Below are positions 34,060-46,036 of a stretch of DNA of 64,000 nt, one piece after another. Positions within the stretch are counted from its first letter, which is position 1. Each line of letters starts with the position of its first letter. The notes beneath the pieces are model-generated. The model did no database searches. It worked only from the letters and a program-made list of their open reading frames with translations, and was not told the origin of the DNA. Origin of the DNA: Bactrocera neohumeralis (taxonomy: Eukaryota > Arthropoda > Insecta > Diptera > Tephritidae). Where the stretch lies: contig NC_065920.1 in assembly GCF_024586455.1 (NCBI RefSeq), forward strand, positions 18,996,144-19,060,143. Direction: 5' to 3'. The position numbers and the translations under genes were made by a program.

Positions 34060-35187
34060 ATTTTTTAAGAGCTTGTTTTTAAAAAAAAACGCATAAAATT
34101 TCAGAACATCGGTTCTTTATTTGAAATATTGGTTCATGACATTTACTTTTTGAAGATAATTTCATTTAAATGTTGACCGCGGCTGCGTCTTAGTGGGTCC
34201 ATTCGGAAAGTCCAAGTTTGGGCAGCTTTTTCGAGCATTTCGGCCGGAATAGCCCGAATTTCTTCGGAAATGTTGTCTTCCAAAGCTGGAATAGTTGCTG
34301 GCTTATTTCTTAGAAGACTTGACGTAGCCCCACAAAAAATAGTCTGTTAAATCGCATGATCTTGGTGGCCAACTTACGGGTCCATTTCTTGAGACCGGGA
34401 AGTTTTCCCTCAAAATGGCCATGAAGAGCTGTGTGGAAGAATGTTGAAACCAAATGTCAACCGTTGCTTCCATTTTTGGCAACAAAAAGTTTTTGCATCG
34501 AACGAAGCGATCGCCATTCACCGTAACGTTGCGTCCAACAATCTTTGAAAAAATACGGTCCAATGATTCCTCCAGCGACACCAAAACATTTTTTATGCAT
34601 GGGCAGTTCTTGAACGGCTTCTGGTTGCTCTTCACCCCAAATGCGGCAATTTTGCTTATTTACGTAGCCATTCAACCAGAAATGAGCCTCATCGCTGAAC
34701 AACATTTGTCGATAAAAAAGCATTTTCGCCAACTTTTCAGGGCCAATTGAAAATAGCAGATCGTTCGATAGTTCTTGCACGAGCTGTATTTTATACGGTT
34801 TTACAAGCCTTTCGTAAAACAGCTGGTCGAATAACACAAGGCCAATTGCTGACGAATCGACATTTCACGGTCTTCAGCCACACTCCAGAAACAGATGCAA
34901 TATTCTCCTGTACGCACTGTACGCATTTGTTTGGTTTTGTCCAATAAAGGCCGATGAAAGGTTACAATCGCATTAATTGTTTTTTTCGATTATGAAGACC
35001 ATAAATCACGTGTCGAAACACATATCGAACGAACACTGATTTTGGTAATAAAATTATGATTTGCAAGCGTTGCTCGTTAGTAAATTCATGATGAAATGTC
35101 AAAAACTGAAGTTCTTTGACACCATGTCTGAAATCCCACGTGATCTGTCAAATACTAATTATGGTAAAATATCAAAAAAATCACCTG
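34056..35187 (-). mobile_element. DD41D mariner, subfamily 3, near full length, inside a TA repeat
   Basis: Terminal sequences TGATTTTTTAAGAGC (left) and TCAAAAAAATCACC (right, 35172-35185) are inverted copies of GGTGATTTTTT, and both abut TA runs. The minus-strand frame contains KPYKIQLVQELSNDLLFSI (~34790-34735), KMLFYRQMLFSDEAHFWLNG with the first Asp (~34725-34665), CRIWGEEQPEAVQELPMHKK, GGIIGPYFFKD (~34560), and WFQHSSTQLF, where the second Asp segment is lost (~34460). SWPPRSCDLTDYFLWGYVK carries the third Asp with two residues deleted (~34370-34315). The C-terminal tail is partly missing. This is the most complete DD41D copy by length. Confidence 0.85.
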
Positions 35188-35325
35188 ATATATATATGAC
35201 AACGAGCTAATTCTGCTTCTTTTTCGGAACTTTCGATATAAGACCCTTATACAATATACATACATACAAACTGATCGATCAAAATCAATATATGTACAAA
35301 TCTATTTGTACCCTTTTATGAAATC
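35188..35325. other. Short unassigned segment with CATA run
   Basis: CATACATACAAACTGATCGATC at ~35258-35279 resembles a phrase of the fly interspersed repeat but is too short to assign. Confidence 0.3.
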
Positions 35326-36055
35326 CAAGAACTGAAGCTGCTCGACCTTCCCAAGTGACGTCGCTCCGCTCTATGAGCTCTTGAAAATTTCTAAGAAGAT
35401 TTGATGTTTTCGAGACAAGCTCATTGGGTTCGTAAACAAATAAAGTTGCCGCATTTACGACGAAGAGCTATGTACCTGAAGAGATTCAAAAGCTGCTACT
35501 TTGTCCAGAAAACACACCGGTTTGATGTGGTTGGTGGTTTAATCATCGGCTTATATTTCTTCAAAAACTATGACAGTGAGATCGTAACCATCAATGATGA
35601 AAGTTATCTTTGCACGATAATCGACTTTTTGATGCCTAAAATTTAAGCTCGTAATCTCGGCGACATTTGGTTTCAATAAGATTCACACACATCGCATCAA
35701 TCAATGGATTTATTGAGAGAACACTTCGGTGAGCAGATAATTTCAGGTTTTGGGTCGATGGATTGGCCACCAAGGTCGTGTAACATCACACCGTTAGCCT
35801 TTTTGTGGGAAATTGCTAAGTATAAAGTCTATGCGACCAATTCCGCTTCGAATTAGGCCATCGAGCAAAACATCATTCGCCAGCTACCAGTTGAAATGTT
35901 CGAAAGAGTCATCGAAAATTTGACTCAGCGGATGGACCATCTCAGACGTAGCCGGATCCAACAGTTGAAAGAGATAATCGTCAATAAATGCCAAAGAATT
36001 TTCTTTCGAATAATGATAAACATTCCCCATTAAATTTGAAGTTTCTTTGCTTTTG
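35326..36055 (+). mobile_element. DD41D (rosa-like) mariner, 5'-truncated pseudogene
   Basis: Starts at QELKLLDLPK (35327-35355). It continues through a shortened LRRRAMYLKRFKS segment (the IW.EEQPEEIQ region, shifted), a shifted IIGLYFFKN (~35543-35570), and YLMPKI-type DFLMPKI (35625-35643). ARNLGDIWFQ*DSHTSHQSMDLLREHFGEQIIS lies at 35648-35745 in pieces, with the second Asp segment damaged. PRSCNITPLAFLW (35780-35815) has Asp changed to Ala at the third catalytic site. The ITRQLPVEMFERVIENLTQRMDHLRRS region precedes AATAAA-type 3' sequence. It ends near 36055 without the terminal repeat. Confidence 0.8.
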
Positions 36056-37149
36056 GATATTCTCAAGAAGTCAAACGTTCAAGGTCAATGTCAAATTTTC
36101 GAGTATATTTCAACATAAAAAAACACCTTATGAGAACTAGGTGTCAATAGAGGACGCTCTAAAACCTAAGAAAATACTTCTCCCTACTTATCAAGCAGAT
36201 ACTTCAAAGGCTTAGAAATACATTGATGAATACCATTTCGATCCTACCATCATCAGTAACTTTGGTCCTAAGAATTACCAAACACAGTCTTTATTATATC
36301 TGCCACATTGTAAATAAAGGTTTGTTAGACGACTGCTAATGAACACTCGACTTGACCACATTAAATTTTACATTGACCCGACTTTCTAGAAAATTTAGTG
36401 TTCCACGGAGTAACTTTCAGAAATAGTATGGTACATTTACGTCAAAGTGATAGTGAGAAGACAAAAACGCTATTTTAGAAAAAAGGAATCAAGTAACATT
36501 GTAGATTACACACCCATAAGATAGCACCTTCAGAAACTTGGTAATGTGTGATCGGCAGATTGAAGAGCATGCTTGGAAGATGAGGAGACGCCAGAACAGT
36601 ACAGGCCAAATGAGGCGGAATATCTCTCAAGGCTTCTAAAGTTTCAAACTAAAAGATATTGGATAGTTAGAATAAAAAAAAAAACTAAGAAATAATAACA
36701 AATCCAGCGGGTAGAGGAATAATTCTTAGTTGGAACTCTTTTAGGAGGACAATGAGTTGACTGCAGGTTTAGGTGTGGTCACTTGAGGTCCAAGAAAGTG
36801 TGAAAGGTAAAGCATAAATTGTTTACTTAGATCAGGAGCGGTTGCCAGGCTTCTGCATAAACATCCCATAATGCTTGAACAAGATCATATACTGTCTACT
36901 AAAATCTAGGGCTCTTAAGCCCAATAGAAAGCTCAAAACCGCAAAGTTTCAGTCAGAACTATCCAGTTCAAGCTAAAAAAATTTGAACTACAACTCGACT
37001 TTTCTTGATAGAAAATAAATTCCGTGCTGGATACCTGTATTTCTGCAATTTTTTTTACAAGATATGTGTACGGTTGTCCGGATCGAAATATATAGTATGC
37101 ATATGCGTTTTTTGAGTTATCTGTTAGTCGACAATATTGAGCCAAATAA
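36056..37149. other. Unassigned; possible retroelement scrap at 36540-36650
   Basis: 36570-36640 reads ACLEDEETPEQYRPNEAEYL, which faintly resembles the Cys-rich tail of Jockey-like ORF2 (CxxCxEEETPEH). Not enough to assign. The remainder shows nothing recognisable. Confidence 0.3.
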
Positions 37150-38039
37150 AAAAGCTAGTTTATGTATATAAAAATTCGTGACTTATCCAACAACCATCAT
37201 ACAATTATTTCTTACACGCTCCGCCATTATCTTTTCGCTCGTAAAAAAAGAAACGTAAACTAGTTAATTTTGCGCATTAAATGAGAGCCACGTATTCCAC
37301 AAACTTTTGTCAAGACTTTATTAGCAGCTGAAACTTTTCCTTCCCGTCTTATTTATCTCAATTTCATTTGATGTGCTCATTTTTTGCTTTCTTCTTGCTC
37401 TTTCTTTCGTCTTTTTTTGTGTTTTGTTCAACGCCAACTTCCATTACCGCATAATAAAATCAATTTCTTCAGCGCTCGCTTCAAATGTCATTAAGATGCT
37501 TCGCTGCAGCTGTTCTGCATTTCTATTCTGTCTTCTATCAACTAAATCCTTAGATATTATCCATAAACGCGCACGAGTTGGGTTGTCATTGTGTCGGTCG
37601 TCTGTCATCTTTGGCTTGAAGTCTCCACTGAGCTCGCATTTCGCACGTTTCGTGTTGCATTTTTGCACTTAACCAACGCGGAATGCAATTATCTCTTCGC
37701 GTTGCGACGGACAATTCTTGCAACTTTTTTGACTTGTTTTCATTTCGTGAGAGTGTGAGCGCTGAATAGACAAATTGGGTTTGGGGAAAGTTGAAGGTGA
37801 TCTACTAAGATGGTGGAAAAAAGTTTTAAGTTTCTTCTACTGCGTTTAACGGTTATCATATTTCAAAATTTGAAATTCGTATTTTGAAAGGTACTGTAGG
37901 AATGCACATAAATGTCAGAAAAATTATACAGTTATGTTGGAGAGTTTTTCTTTATCAAACGTTTAGCAAATGGGAATTAAACTGTACTGAGGTTAGCTTT
38001 AGAAAAAGTTGGTCATTCGAAATGTTATATGATCCTAAA
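37150..38039. other. Host-like noncoding DNA with pyrimidine-rich stretch
   Basis: 37370-37430 is T/C-rich (TTTTTTGCTTTCTTCTTGCT). Frames on both strands at 37373-37672 are mutual shadows without domains. Confidence 0.4.
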
Positions 38040-38697
38040 AATTCCGGCATTTCAAACTCCTTACGTACAGCTGCAAACGAAACCGTTTTCGGACAAGGCA
38101 AAATAACAGCTCGTACGATAAGGAGTGTCGTGGCGCAGTGGAAAAAACAGAGAAAACAGACTGCCTACCTCACCACATTACAATCGGCCACAGCACCTGG
38201 GGGATGGGATAGATATCGTGAGTTGAAGAGGGAAGCGAGACGCATTTGCAGATAAAAAAAGATAGAGACCGAAGTGTGTGAGTATGAAGGACTTGATGGA
38301 AGCGAGACGCATTTGCACACAAAAAAGATAGAGCCCGAAGTGTGTGAGTATGAAGAACTGGACAAGCTGGCCGACAGGGGTAATGCTCCAAAATTCTACG
38401 AAAAGATGCGGCGACTAACAAAAGGTTTCAAGACCTGAGCATACTCTTTTAGAACCCCCGAGATGATATAGTGATTGATGCCCAGAACATACTGAAATTA
38501 TCGAGGGAACGATTCCTTAACCTGCTGAATGACAGTGAAAGCATAACCCCAGGGGATGGTGAACCCGATTCCCCAATCGATGACGATGGAACAGACGTTC
38601 CATTGCCCGACCATGAAGAAGTTCAAGTAGAATTTACCCGTCTGAAGAACAACATAGAGACAGTATTGGACGCAGTACCCGCCGGGGAAAGAAGATA
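38040..38697 (+). mobile_element. RTE-like non-LTR ORF2, endonuclease-to-RT linker, with a 67-bp tandem duplication
   Basis: The frame reads SGISNSLRTAANETVFGQGK (38042-38100), a linker rich in basic residues with YLTTLQSATAPGGWDRYREL (38166-38225), and KREARRICR. The stretch 38231-38297 is repeated immediately as 38298-38364 and shifts the frame. It then reads ADRGNAPKFYEKMRRLTKGF (38373-38430), DDIVIDAQNILKLSRERFL (38463-38520), and NDSESITPGDGEPDSPIDDDG, DVPLPDHEEVQVEFTRLKNN (38528-38655). Directly after that comes DAVPAG (38668-38685), the C-terminal landmark, so the whole reverse transcriptase is deleted. Confidence 0.85.
38231..38364 (+). repeat. 67-bp direct tandem duplication inside the RTE-like fragment
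   Basis: Two adjacent copies starting GGAAGCGAGACGCATTTGCA, about 90% alike by eye. 67 is not a multiple of three, so the duplication breaks the frame. Confidence 0.85.
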
Positions 38698-38769
38698 AAT
38701 ACCGCATAAAAAGATCGATCCTATAAATTAGGTTTAAGGACATGGGAGAAAAATGCTAAAAATAAATAT

Positions 38770-39563
38770 TATACCATAATTGTATCGATAAGAGAGAAGA
38801 CAAAAATAACACTAAATCTTCGTTAAACGCTTTTACCTCTATAAATGAAGCAAAAAACAATCCTTGAGCCCAGAGACTCGACCTCTCAGTTGCATGTTCC
38901 TTAGGATACGAACCGACACAAATACGAAACATTCCCTTCAGTCTGCGGATACTAGATAAGAAGCTTTCATGGAAGCGTAATATCGAGGAGAGAGCAAGGA
39001 ATGCAAGGAGTGTTATATTGGAAATAGTAGAGGTCTCCTTCAAAAAAGTGACAATCCACTCTGATAGGAGGGCGACGATTACCTTGAGCTCACAAACCTA
39101 GCGTTAACTAGTTAACCAATGCCTACCTTTGCTATCTACGGAAACAAGTAATTTCGTTAGAAGTCTACTATGAACGCAAGACCACGGTCGAATCGTTATT
39201 AACTGTAAAGCCGATGAACTGACAAAGTAGCTGGGTTTTGAGGGAGCTTGGACGGCGCTGTGCTACCATTAATTCTTGCTTTGTCGCGAGATATTTTTGA
39301 TCCAATGTGGGTCGCAAGAGGTTTGGTGCGCTCTTCACATTCACTAACCTTAGCTTTTCCCTAGTTGGAGCGATTCTTACTAGCTTAAACTAGCTAACAC
39401 TTTCAGAAAACATCCCGATGAGCTGATAGGAATAGAAATAAAACGTATATACAGATGTTTAAAGGAGTTTTTTTCTGGCTCCATAAAGGACTGTAAATAA
39501 TAGACCAAATGCGATCCCTTTATTGTGGTTCAGTCATTGAGCCTGACTTAACCTAACCTGGTA
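38770..39563 (+). mobile_element. Jockey-like non-LTR ORF2 C-terminal half with 3' end
   Basis: The frame reads LDKKLSWKRNIEERARNA (38952-39005, the thumb after the reverse transcriptase), then RNase H strands VTIHSDRRATITLSSQTLA (39048-39105) and NCKADELTK (39197-39226, the family's GNxKADELA). The C terminus is DELIGIEIKRIYRCLKEFF (39416-39470). The 3' untranslated end closes with TTAACCTAACCT (39548-39559). Stops, frameshifts and missing segments make it nonfunctional. It matches the ends at 16575-16775 and 54385-54735 (minus), suggesting one family. Confidence 0.7.
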
Positions 39564-40106
39564 TATAAATTGGTGTAAAAAAAATTTGGGTTTCATAAAG
39601 CTGCGAAAAAGGGACCAAGCAGTACAGGAATTATGTAATGGAAGAAGATTTGAAGGATTGCTTGAAATCATGGTTCTAAAAGTCTCATGACTAATAGTTT
39701 CCTAACTAAGTACTTATGTTATATTGTCTCTTCTAACAAGCAGTCAACGAGTTCGTAGTTTGGCTAACATATACCTTTGAGCATAATATGTTGAGAGTCG
39801 GAGCATTAGGAACAATTGTTTCTACTTCGGATAATCTTCCTTTTATAAGGTAATATAGAAGGCCTTATGGAAAATTTCTGAGGTGGATTTATGCATCAAT
39901 TGATAACACTACTACATGTGACCAAACTTTTAAGCGGCATCGATATGGTTACGTAGATATCTGGTATGAGAAAAAACGGGTTAGATTTGAAGTATTGCTT
40001 TCGAATGAAATCAAGTACGTATTGTTTCCAAAGTGGCAATCAAAGCTCGTGTTCGAGAAAAAAGAAAACCACCATTGAAATTGATATTTTTTAGAGTAAA
40101 AATGTG
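39564..40106. other. No recognisable feature
   Basis: Unassigned DNA between two TTAGG-like tails in opposite orientation. Confidence 0.4.
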
Positions 40107-40560
40107 GGTTAAGTTAGGTTAGGTAGGCTAGGTTAAGCGGTCGGTCTATACAGGTATTTCACTTCGACAGCTTAGAACGATTCGTTGTTGGTCACATATT
40201 TATTGAAACAACTAATGTCTATGGAGCTATGGCACCTGGTTTGCCGAAGATAAAACCCAGTTTAGTTGCTTCAGCCTTAGTCTTACAAAGGCTGGACAAT
40301 GGACAAGAAAGTGCTGGATGTTTCCAACTCACCCTTTTCCATACTACTTTGACAATCAGTATTTGGCCTTTTAGCCTTACCGTATGAATGCTTACATGTT
40401 CCCCTACTATTGCGGCAAGATGAACTTTGCTGAGGTAGTTCAATAGATAATGGTTCAACAGATCTTCTGCGTTCTACTCTAGACCAAAAGGATCTCGTGG
40501 TCGCACAGGGTTGTTGTGCAGTCGTTGTGCAGGGTCTGCTATGCTAGAACCCAAGTCTTC
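40107..40560 (-). mobile_element. Probable minus-strand retroelement remnant with TTAGG-like tail
   Basis: The block GGGTTAAGTTAGGTTAGG and the following GTAGGCTAGGTTAAG (40107-40136) form a tail like those of the Jockey-like 3' ends, read on the minus strand. The adjoining 40140-40560 has a 79-codon minus frame (40219-40458, ending KPGAIAP) that I do not recognise. The element assignment rests on the tail alone. Confidence 0.35.
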
Positions 40561-42600
40561 AAAATCAACGTCTACCTCAAACTAAAAAAAATATTTCGTT
40601 TAATAGCCAACTAATGCAAGGGAGAATTATTTGCGTTTGAACTTATGCAATATTGCTTAGCTAGTTGAAACATGACTCGGCTAGAAGCATAAAACCAACT
40701 AAGTAAAATATAATATATTACACTGTCGCATATAATATAATCGATTAAACTGCCTGAAAAATTTCCAAATTTCAGAATTGTTCACTTTAATTGATTTATT
40801 GTTGCTTTCGAATATTCTCAGCATTTTTGGTGCAATAAGCTGCTAATGCCACTAAAATGGTATAAATTGAGTTGTGGTTATTAGGAGACACACACATGCA
40901 CACATACATATAAAATATAAATATAAAAAAAGTCACACTCACATATACTAACAAAGCACTCAAGAGCTGGCTATAAAGCAATATTTTTCCAATCAACTGC
41001 TAAGTCCAAAAAGACCATTAGCCGAGAAGCCAATAAGACAATATATATGTTTTTACAAACCGATATGACAATATACGAAAACCGATAAGCCACAAGCTAA
41101 GCCAGCGACACAAGTAAAGTGACAGAAAAGAGAACAAAACGAAAAAGTTTCGGTGAGAAAAAGCCAAAAAACCACTTAACACAAATCAAGAGCAGCCAAT
41201 AAGGATGCACAACAACAGTAACACACGGTAAAAGTGAGGGAATTTCATATGAAAACATTACGCTGTATGTAAGTGTTATATCCTGTGAAGATATGCTTAA
41301 CGTCGTAGCCAAAGTGAGAAAGAAAGAAGCCAGAGGAGGTGTTATTGAAACTGCTGCAACAGCAATTTCCCGGCAGCCAACATTTAAGGCAATTGACCCA
41401 AACATTTATAAATCAATTAAGTTCAATATGGAACGAAAATTTATTGCACGCACACATTTACACATGCCACACACACACATACACATACACATACATATGT
41501 AAGCACTCGCAGTAAGGTTGCTGAAGTGGCAGCTGCATAAGTATATGTGCAAACAGGATGTGGCAATCGCTTAAGCGAGTATAATATGGGTATAAATATG
41601 TGCATACGTAAGTGCTTGCATGTGTAAGTGTTTGCATGGGTGTATGTGTGCGTCTCCCGCATAAAATACGCTCCCTTGCTCCACCACTTTCCTTCACCGA
41701 ATTGCCGAAATAAACTCCAGCATTAAAGTAACAAGTGTAAATCCCACTTTCAACACTTTACCACAACAACAAGAGCAAGCAGCAACAACAACAGCCGCAA
41801 ATCCACTACGTTTATTTTTTAAGTCGCACCAAAAAAGGCAACAACAAAATGAAAATTGATGTGAAAAAATTGAAAAAAGAAAAGAGGTAAAAAATAAACT
41901 CAAAAGTGGCAAAGGAAGTGCTGCAGTGCTGCCATATCGCTTCGACATGTTGTTGAAAATTGTTACGAAACTTGCCATGTAAGTACATGACTGCATTGTT
42001 GTTGTTACTGTTGTAGCGCCGAAAATAAAAAGTGCCATAAATTATAATTTAGACGGCATTTAACGCGTAACCCCGAACGCTTTACGACGCATTGATGGCC
42101 GGTCTGGCAGGCGGCAGGCAGCCTGAAAAGAGAGTGAGAGACGCTGCGAAATGAGTGAAGGTTAACGGGACAGTGGCAATATAATCTGTAGAGTCTATAA
42201 GCAAGTAGCAAGTAGCAAGCAGAAGGTGGCAAGCGGCAAGTGGCAAGTGTGGCATGCGGCAAGTGACCGTCCGTGCTGTGGCACGTTGTAAGTCATCAAA
42301 TATTTACTTGATGCCATATTTTAGCTGTGGCAAGTAGTTGAAATGTCTTTCTTTTTGTTTTTTTTTTTTTTGGGTTTTCGGCTAACAAGTGCTCAGCGCG
42401 ATTTATTTATTTCGCTTCAACTTAACTCAATGTGGTGATTTTCACTTCAAATGCGATTTAGTGGATTTGGGTTGGACATGTTTGCTCGCTCATAAGTGGG
42501 TTGGAGGTTCAGTAATATTAGCATTACTGTCCAAATAAGTGTCGAATGTGTTTAAATAAGTTGTAGATATTTTTGGATATTTTCTGTCAGCTTCTATATA
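40561..42600. other. Transposon-poor host-like noncoding island
   Basis: Two kilobases with CA/CATA microsatellites (~40890-40915, 41465-41500), TG-rich DNA (~41615-41650), CAACAA/CAGCAA runs (~41762-41800), a T-run (~42357-42371) and a GCAAGTG minisatellite. Its many frames on both strands are microsatellite-driven. Probably intronic or intergenic host DNA. Confidence 0.45.
42200..42265. repeat. GCAAGTG-type short tandem repeat
   Basis: About eight imperfect units of GCAAGTG/GCAAGTA/GCAAGCG with spacers of 0-4 bases. Confidence 0.65.
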
Positions 42601-43679
42601 GGGTTTTAATGGCGGAACTGGAAGCAAATTTAACTACATAGTGCAATAATTTATAAAAACAAAAACTCATAACTCATCAAATTTAAAGTAAGCACAAATA
42701 TGTAAATTTCGGGATTTAAAAGTAATGGTTTCGGGATCCCGAAAAATTTCATTGCTTATAGAATGGATACCGGTGAAATGGAAAGTTATGTTTTACTATC
42801 AAAAATAATACTAATTTAATGGATAGATTCTTGAAAAAATTTTATTAAAATATTTCTAATTCATTCCGTATCAGATTATAAAGACTTCAAGATCTCGAAA
42901 GTCTCGGTGTAATTTAAAATGTGATAGGAATTCAATATCCTTTAGTTTAGCGAAAGATGCGCCCACTATTTAAATTTGCCGGTGTATGTAATGCCCTGCA
43001 CATAAGGCTAAACACGTAGTTCCATATTATCGGAATTGCCCGAAACTGAAAAACCGATAACCCTGTTGGGAATTGCACCCTCTTCACAATTTTATACCAA
43101 CGGAAAGCGACTCCGTTTTCTGATGCATTGCGCGTTTGGATCTCCAGTGAGCTAAGAAGCCTTGGTCAAGAACCAGAATTTGTGTGACTGCAAAATCCTT
43201 CTATTCCAGAATGAACCGTGTTAGGTTATCTGAATTACTTGTTCTTAGCAAGCTCTATCTCGCCTAAATTATAATTTTTCTGATTGAACACAGTTCAATA
43301 AGTTTATTCGCGGTGTGAGGTGCTGCTAAATATTTTGTCATACGCCCTTTGCCGAAGCTGTGTAGAGGAAGGCGGCTGGAATTATCTTGTCACTTTCAGC
43401 TCTATTGCTCGGCTTTTGCTAGACTGAGCCACATGTTATTATTGTTGATATTAACTGCCCTAAAATATTTTAGGTAGGGTCAAAACGCTTCGTCGATCTA
43501 TGAGGTTGAATATCCATTCAAGTGAGATTCATCGATTTTGAATCAGCCCTACGACCTAACCTAATCTAGCCTAATCTTCCTTTGTATATTTCTTTTTTTT
43601 ATGGTCTTTGCAGCATTCTTCAGTCCAATAGGTGTTAAGCCTAAGCATCTGAGCTACCTTAACCTAGTAAAGTGATTCA
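42601..43679. other. Unassigned DNA, ending in a CCTAACC-type tail
   Basis: Most of it shows nothing recognisable. Near the right edge ACCTAACCTAATCTAGCCTAA (43554-43574, one continuous stretch) resembles the 3' tails of plus-strand Jockey-like elements, so 43000-43575 may be a decayed 3' end. No coding motif supports this. Confidence 0.35.
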
Positions 43680-44541
43680 ATAATGGATTGCCGGCCGAGC
43701 TATTCAAATACGGCGGCGAAGAACTGATACGGAGCCTTTTGGCTTTACGGCTGCGTAAACTGACGTTGAGCAATATCAAGCTCCGTCAAGACCGGGAAGG
43801 ACCTCTTTGAGCCGCTCGGTACAAAACGAGGTTTCAGACAAGGCGACTCTCTGTCGCGCGAATTCTTCATCCCACTCCTGGAAAAAAAAATCGAGACATA
43901 GTGCTGAATAGAGAAGGTACAATATTATTCAAGAGTGCACAATAAGAAGCGAAAAAATAAAGTTTCTCTATGAACAAAGACCAAGACATCAAACAGTTCG
44001 CATTCGATCATCCCCGTTCTGTCAATATTTGGCTATCTTGGAACCATTAGGAATCAAAACAACGTCAGCCCCAACATCTCTTGCCGACAGGTGCTACATC
44101 GGACTGAGTAAGAAATTAATAAGTAAAGTCCTCTCTAGAGGAACAAAGACCAAACTCTACAAGCTACTCATCAATCCCGTCCTGCAATATGATGCAGAGG
44201 TATGAACGATGCCAACATCTTATGAGTCGGCATTATGAGTTTTCGAGAGGAACCCCAGTCGATCGAACGATGAGCTGATATTGACATAGTTCAGCGAATT
44301 AAGAGACAGCGGCTACGACTGGCTAGGCTATGTCGTCCGAATAAACGAAAACACTACAGCTCTATTTTTGACGCAGTACCCATGGGAGAAGCAAGACCTC
44401 TACTGCGTTGGAAAGATCACTTGGAATCACCAATTGGCGCCAAAGAGTGAAAAGGAGGGACTACTACGTCGAGCGCTCGGTTGTAAACTTGGCTTTAATC
44501 GCGTAAGCAGTGTGTACGTCAATAAAGAGGAAAAAGAAGAT
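43680..44541 (+). mobile_element. RTE-like non-LTR ORF2: reverse transcriptase to 3' end, with several deletions
   Basis: Starts at GLPAELFKYGGEELIRS (43684-43735). It then skips to LRKLTLSNIKLRQDREG (~43755-43800), a shifted PLGTKRGFRQGDSL with the domain-B GFRQGD (~43818-43860), RYNIIQECTI-type coding, then NRCYIGLSKK (44089-44120), KTKLYKLL (44147-44170), a YDAEV segment and SYESAL.VFER (44220-44255). Next come coding for RLRWLGYVV, INENTTAL (44341-44365) and DAVPMG-type sequence (44370-44390). LRWKDHLESPIGAKE follows in pieces. It ends with the GAGGAAAAAGAAGA tail (44526-44540). The YADD domain is deleted. Confidence 0.8.
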
Positions 44542-45639
44542 TTGGTTGAACTTCAGCTCTATTTGAATTGTGGAAAGGATTTCTTTCTTTTATTCTAACT
44601 AAGGGTATATATTTGAAAACCTCTGAAACTTGAAGAATGAGGTTTTCTTGATATATAAAATTAAACAGCCTATGAATTGAGACAAAGCAGAATGAATGGG
44701 ATATAAAAGAGAGGATCTGTGGTACAAAAATGGCATAAGTGCTTATTTGACATAAGAAAATTATATTGAATTTGGGCATCTAAATCATAAATTTTGAGTG
44801 CAAATTTAAAAATCATCAATTTGTTTTCAATTTTATATTTCATAATAATGGCTTTTTAATATATTTCAATTAAGAACCTATATTTTATATAAGACAGATA
44901 ATGTTGCACTTACGTTCTCAATATTTTCGTTTTATCACTGTCGAATTGGCTTAATATCTGAAAATAAAAAAGTAGAAAATGATAAATTTAATTGTGTTTG
45001 GGCTCAATTGTACTGGATGTTATAATGCTAAAGAATACTAAAAGTAATAATAACATTATATGCAAGTACTTCAAGCTGCTTTAAGAATACATTAAAATTT
45101 TATTAAAATCCCCACCATGAATTTTCACGAACTTTCACCATTCCCCACATTTCAACAGTATTTAAATATTTGGGTCACTTGGTGCGGAAATTCACTACAA
45201 ATTCATTTCTGTATGTGCCTTCACGTATGTATTGGGGCGAGGCAAATATGTGGCTTAAATATTTGCAACAACTAGTAACAAAAATGCAACGGAACTGCAT
45301 GGAATTCGCACTAATCTAACAATTTGTAGTGCAGCAACAATAAAAACACACAATATGGTGGCACGAATTGTGCTCATATTTTACAGCTGCGCTTTATTAG
45401 AATTCCCTTCTATTGTTGTTTTGGTTTTTGAATTTTACTTTCGCACTCGAGTAAGGCATACTTGTTTTGTGCGCTTAAATTCACAATTTCGCTAGATTAA
45501 CAATACAAAAAATGATAAAAAAGGATTGCGAGGATAAGAAGAAAGCAATAAATTACATCCGCAATGCGGTCAGCGAGCACACAACGTGGGCGAATGTGTT
45601 ATTAAACAACAACAAATAAAATGGAAAAAATACTTTAAG
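44542..45639. other. AT-rich noncoding DNA
   Basis: No transposon or coding motif recognised; 45100-45620 looks like host intron. Confidence 0.45.
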
Positions 45640-45796
45640 TTCGAATGCACTGAAGCTATAATGCCCTTCATGCATTTCTTATAACATAAAAGGCTATGAA
45701 TAGATCTTTATCAATATATTCACCGGTAACTGTGTATGGAAGCTATATGATTTAGTGATCAATGGTGGAGTCCGGTGGAATATTCGGTCAAATTTA
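45640..45796. repeat. Fly interspersed repeat fragment
   Basis: GCACTGAAGCTATAATGCCC (45647-45666) and TATGGAAGCTATATGATTTAG (45735-45755, two halves) match the order of phrases in the longer copy at 48195-48530. Confidence 0.6.
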
Positions 45797-46036
45797 TTTA
45801 AAATTGATGCCGGGAGAACGTAAGTCAATGGTGACCATTATTGCGTCATGATAACCGACTATTTGATGCCTGAAATTGAAGCTCGTGATCTCGGCGACAT
45901 TTGATTTCAACAAGATGGAGCTAATTCCCACACATCGCATCAATCAATAGATTTATTGAGAGAACACTTCAGTGAGTAGATATACTTATTTACGTTTTGG
46001 GCCGGTCGCTTGACCTCCAAGATCATGTGAATTCTT
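45797..46036 (+). mobile_element. DD41D (rosa-like) mariner fragment
   Basis: Contains coding for MITDYLMPEIEARDLGDI (45847-45900; ARDLGDI clear) and FQQDGANSHTSHQSIDLLREH with the second catalytic Asp (45902-45968, in pieces). A small insertion follows, then FGPVA.PPRSC (45995-46030). Flanked directly by a Jockey-like fragment. Confidence 0.75.

Noticed and set aside
40107..40136. Telomere-like (TTAGG)n
   Set aside because: Far too short and irregular for a telomere, and higher flies lack TTAGG telomeres; better explained as a retroelement tail.
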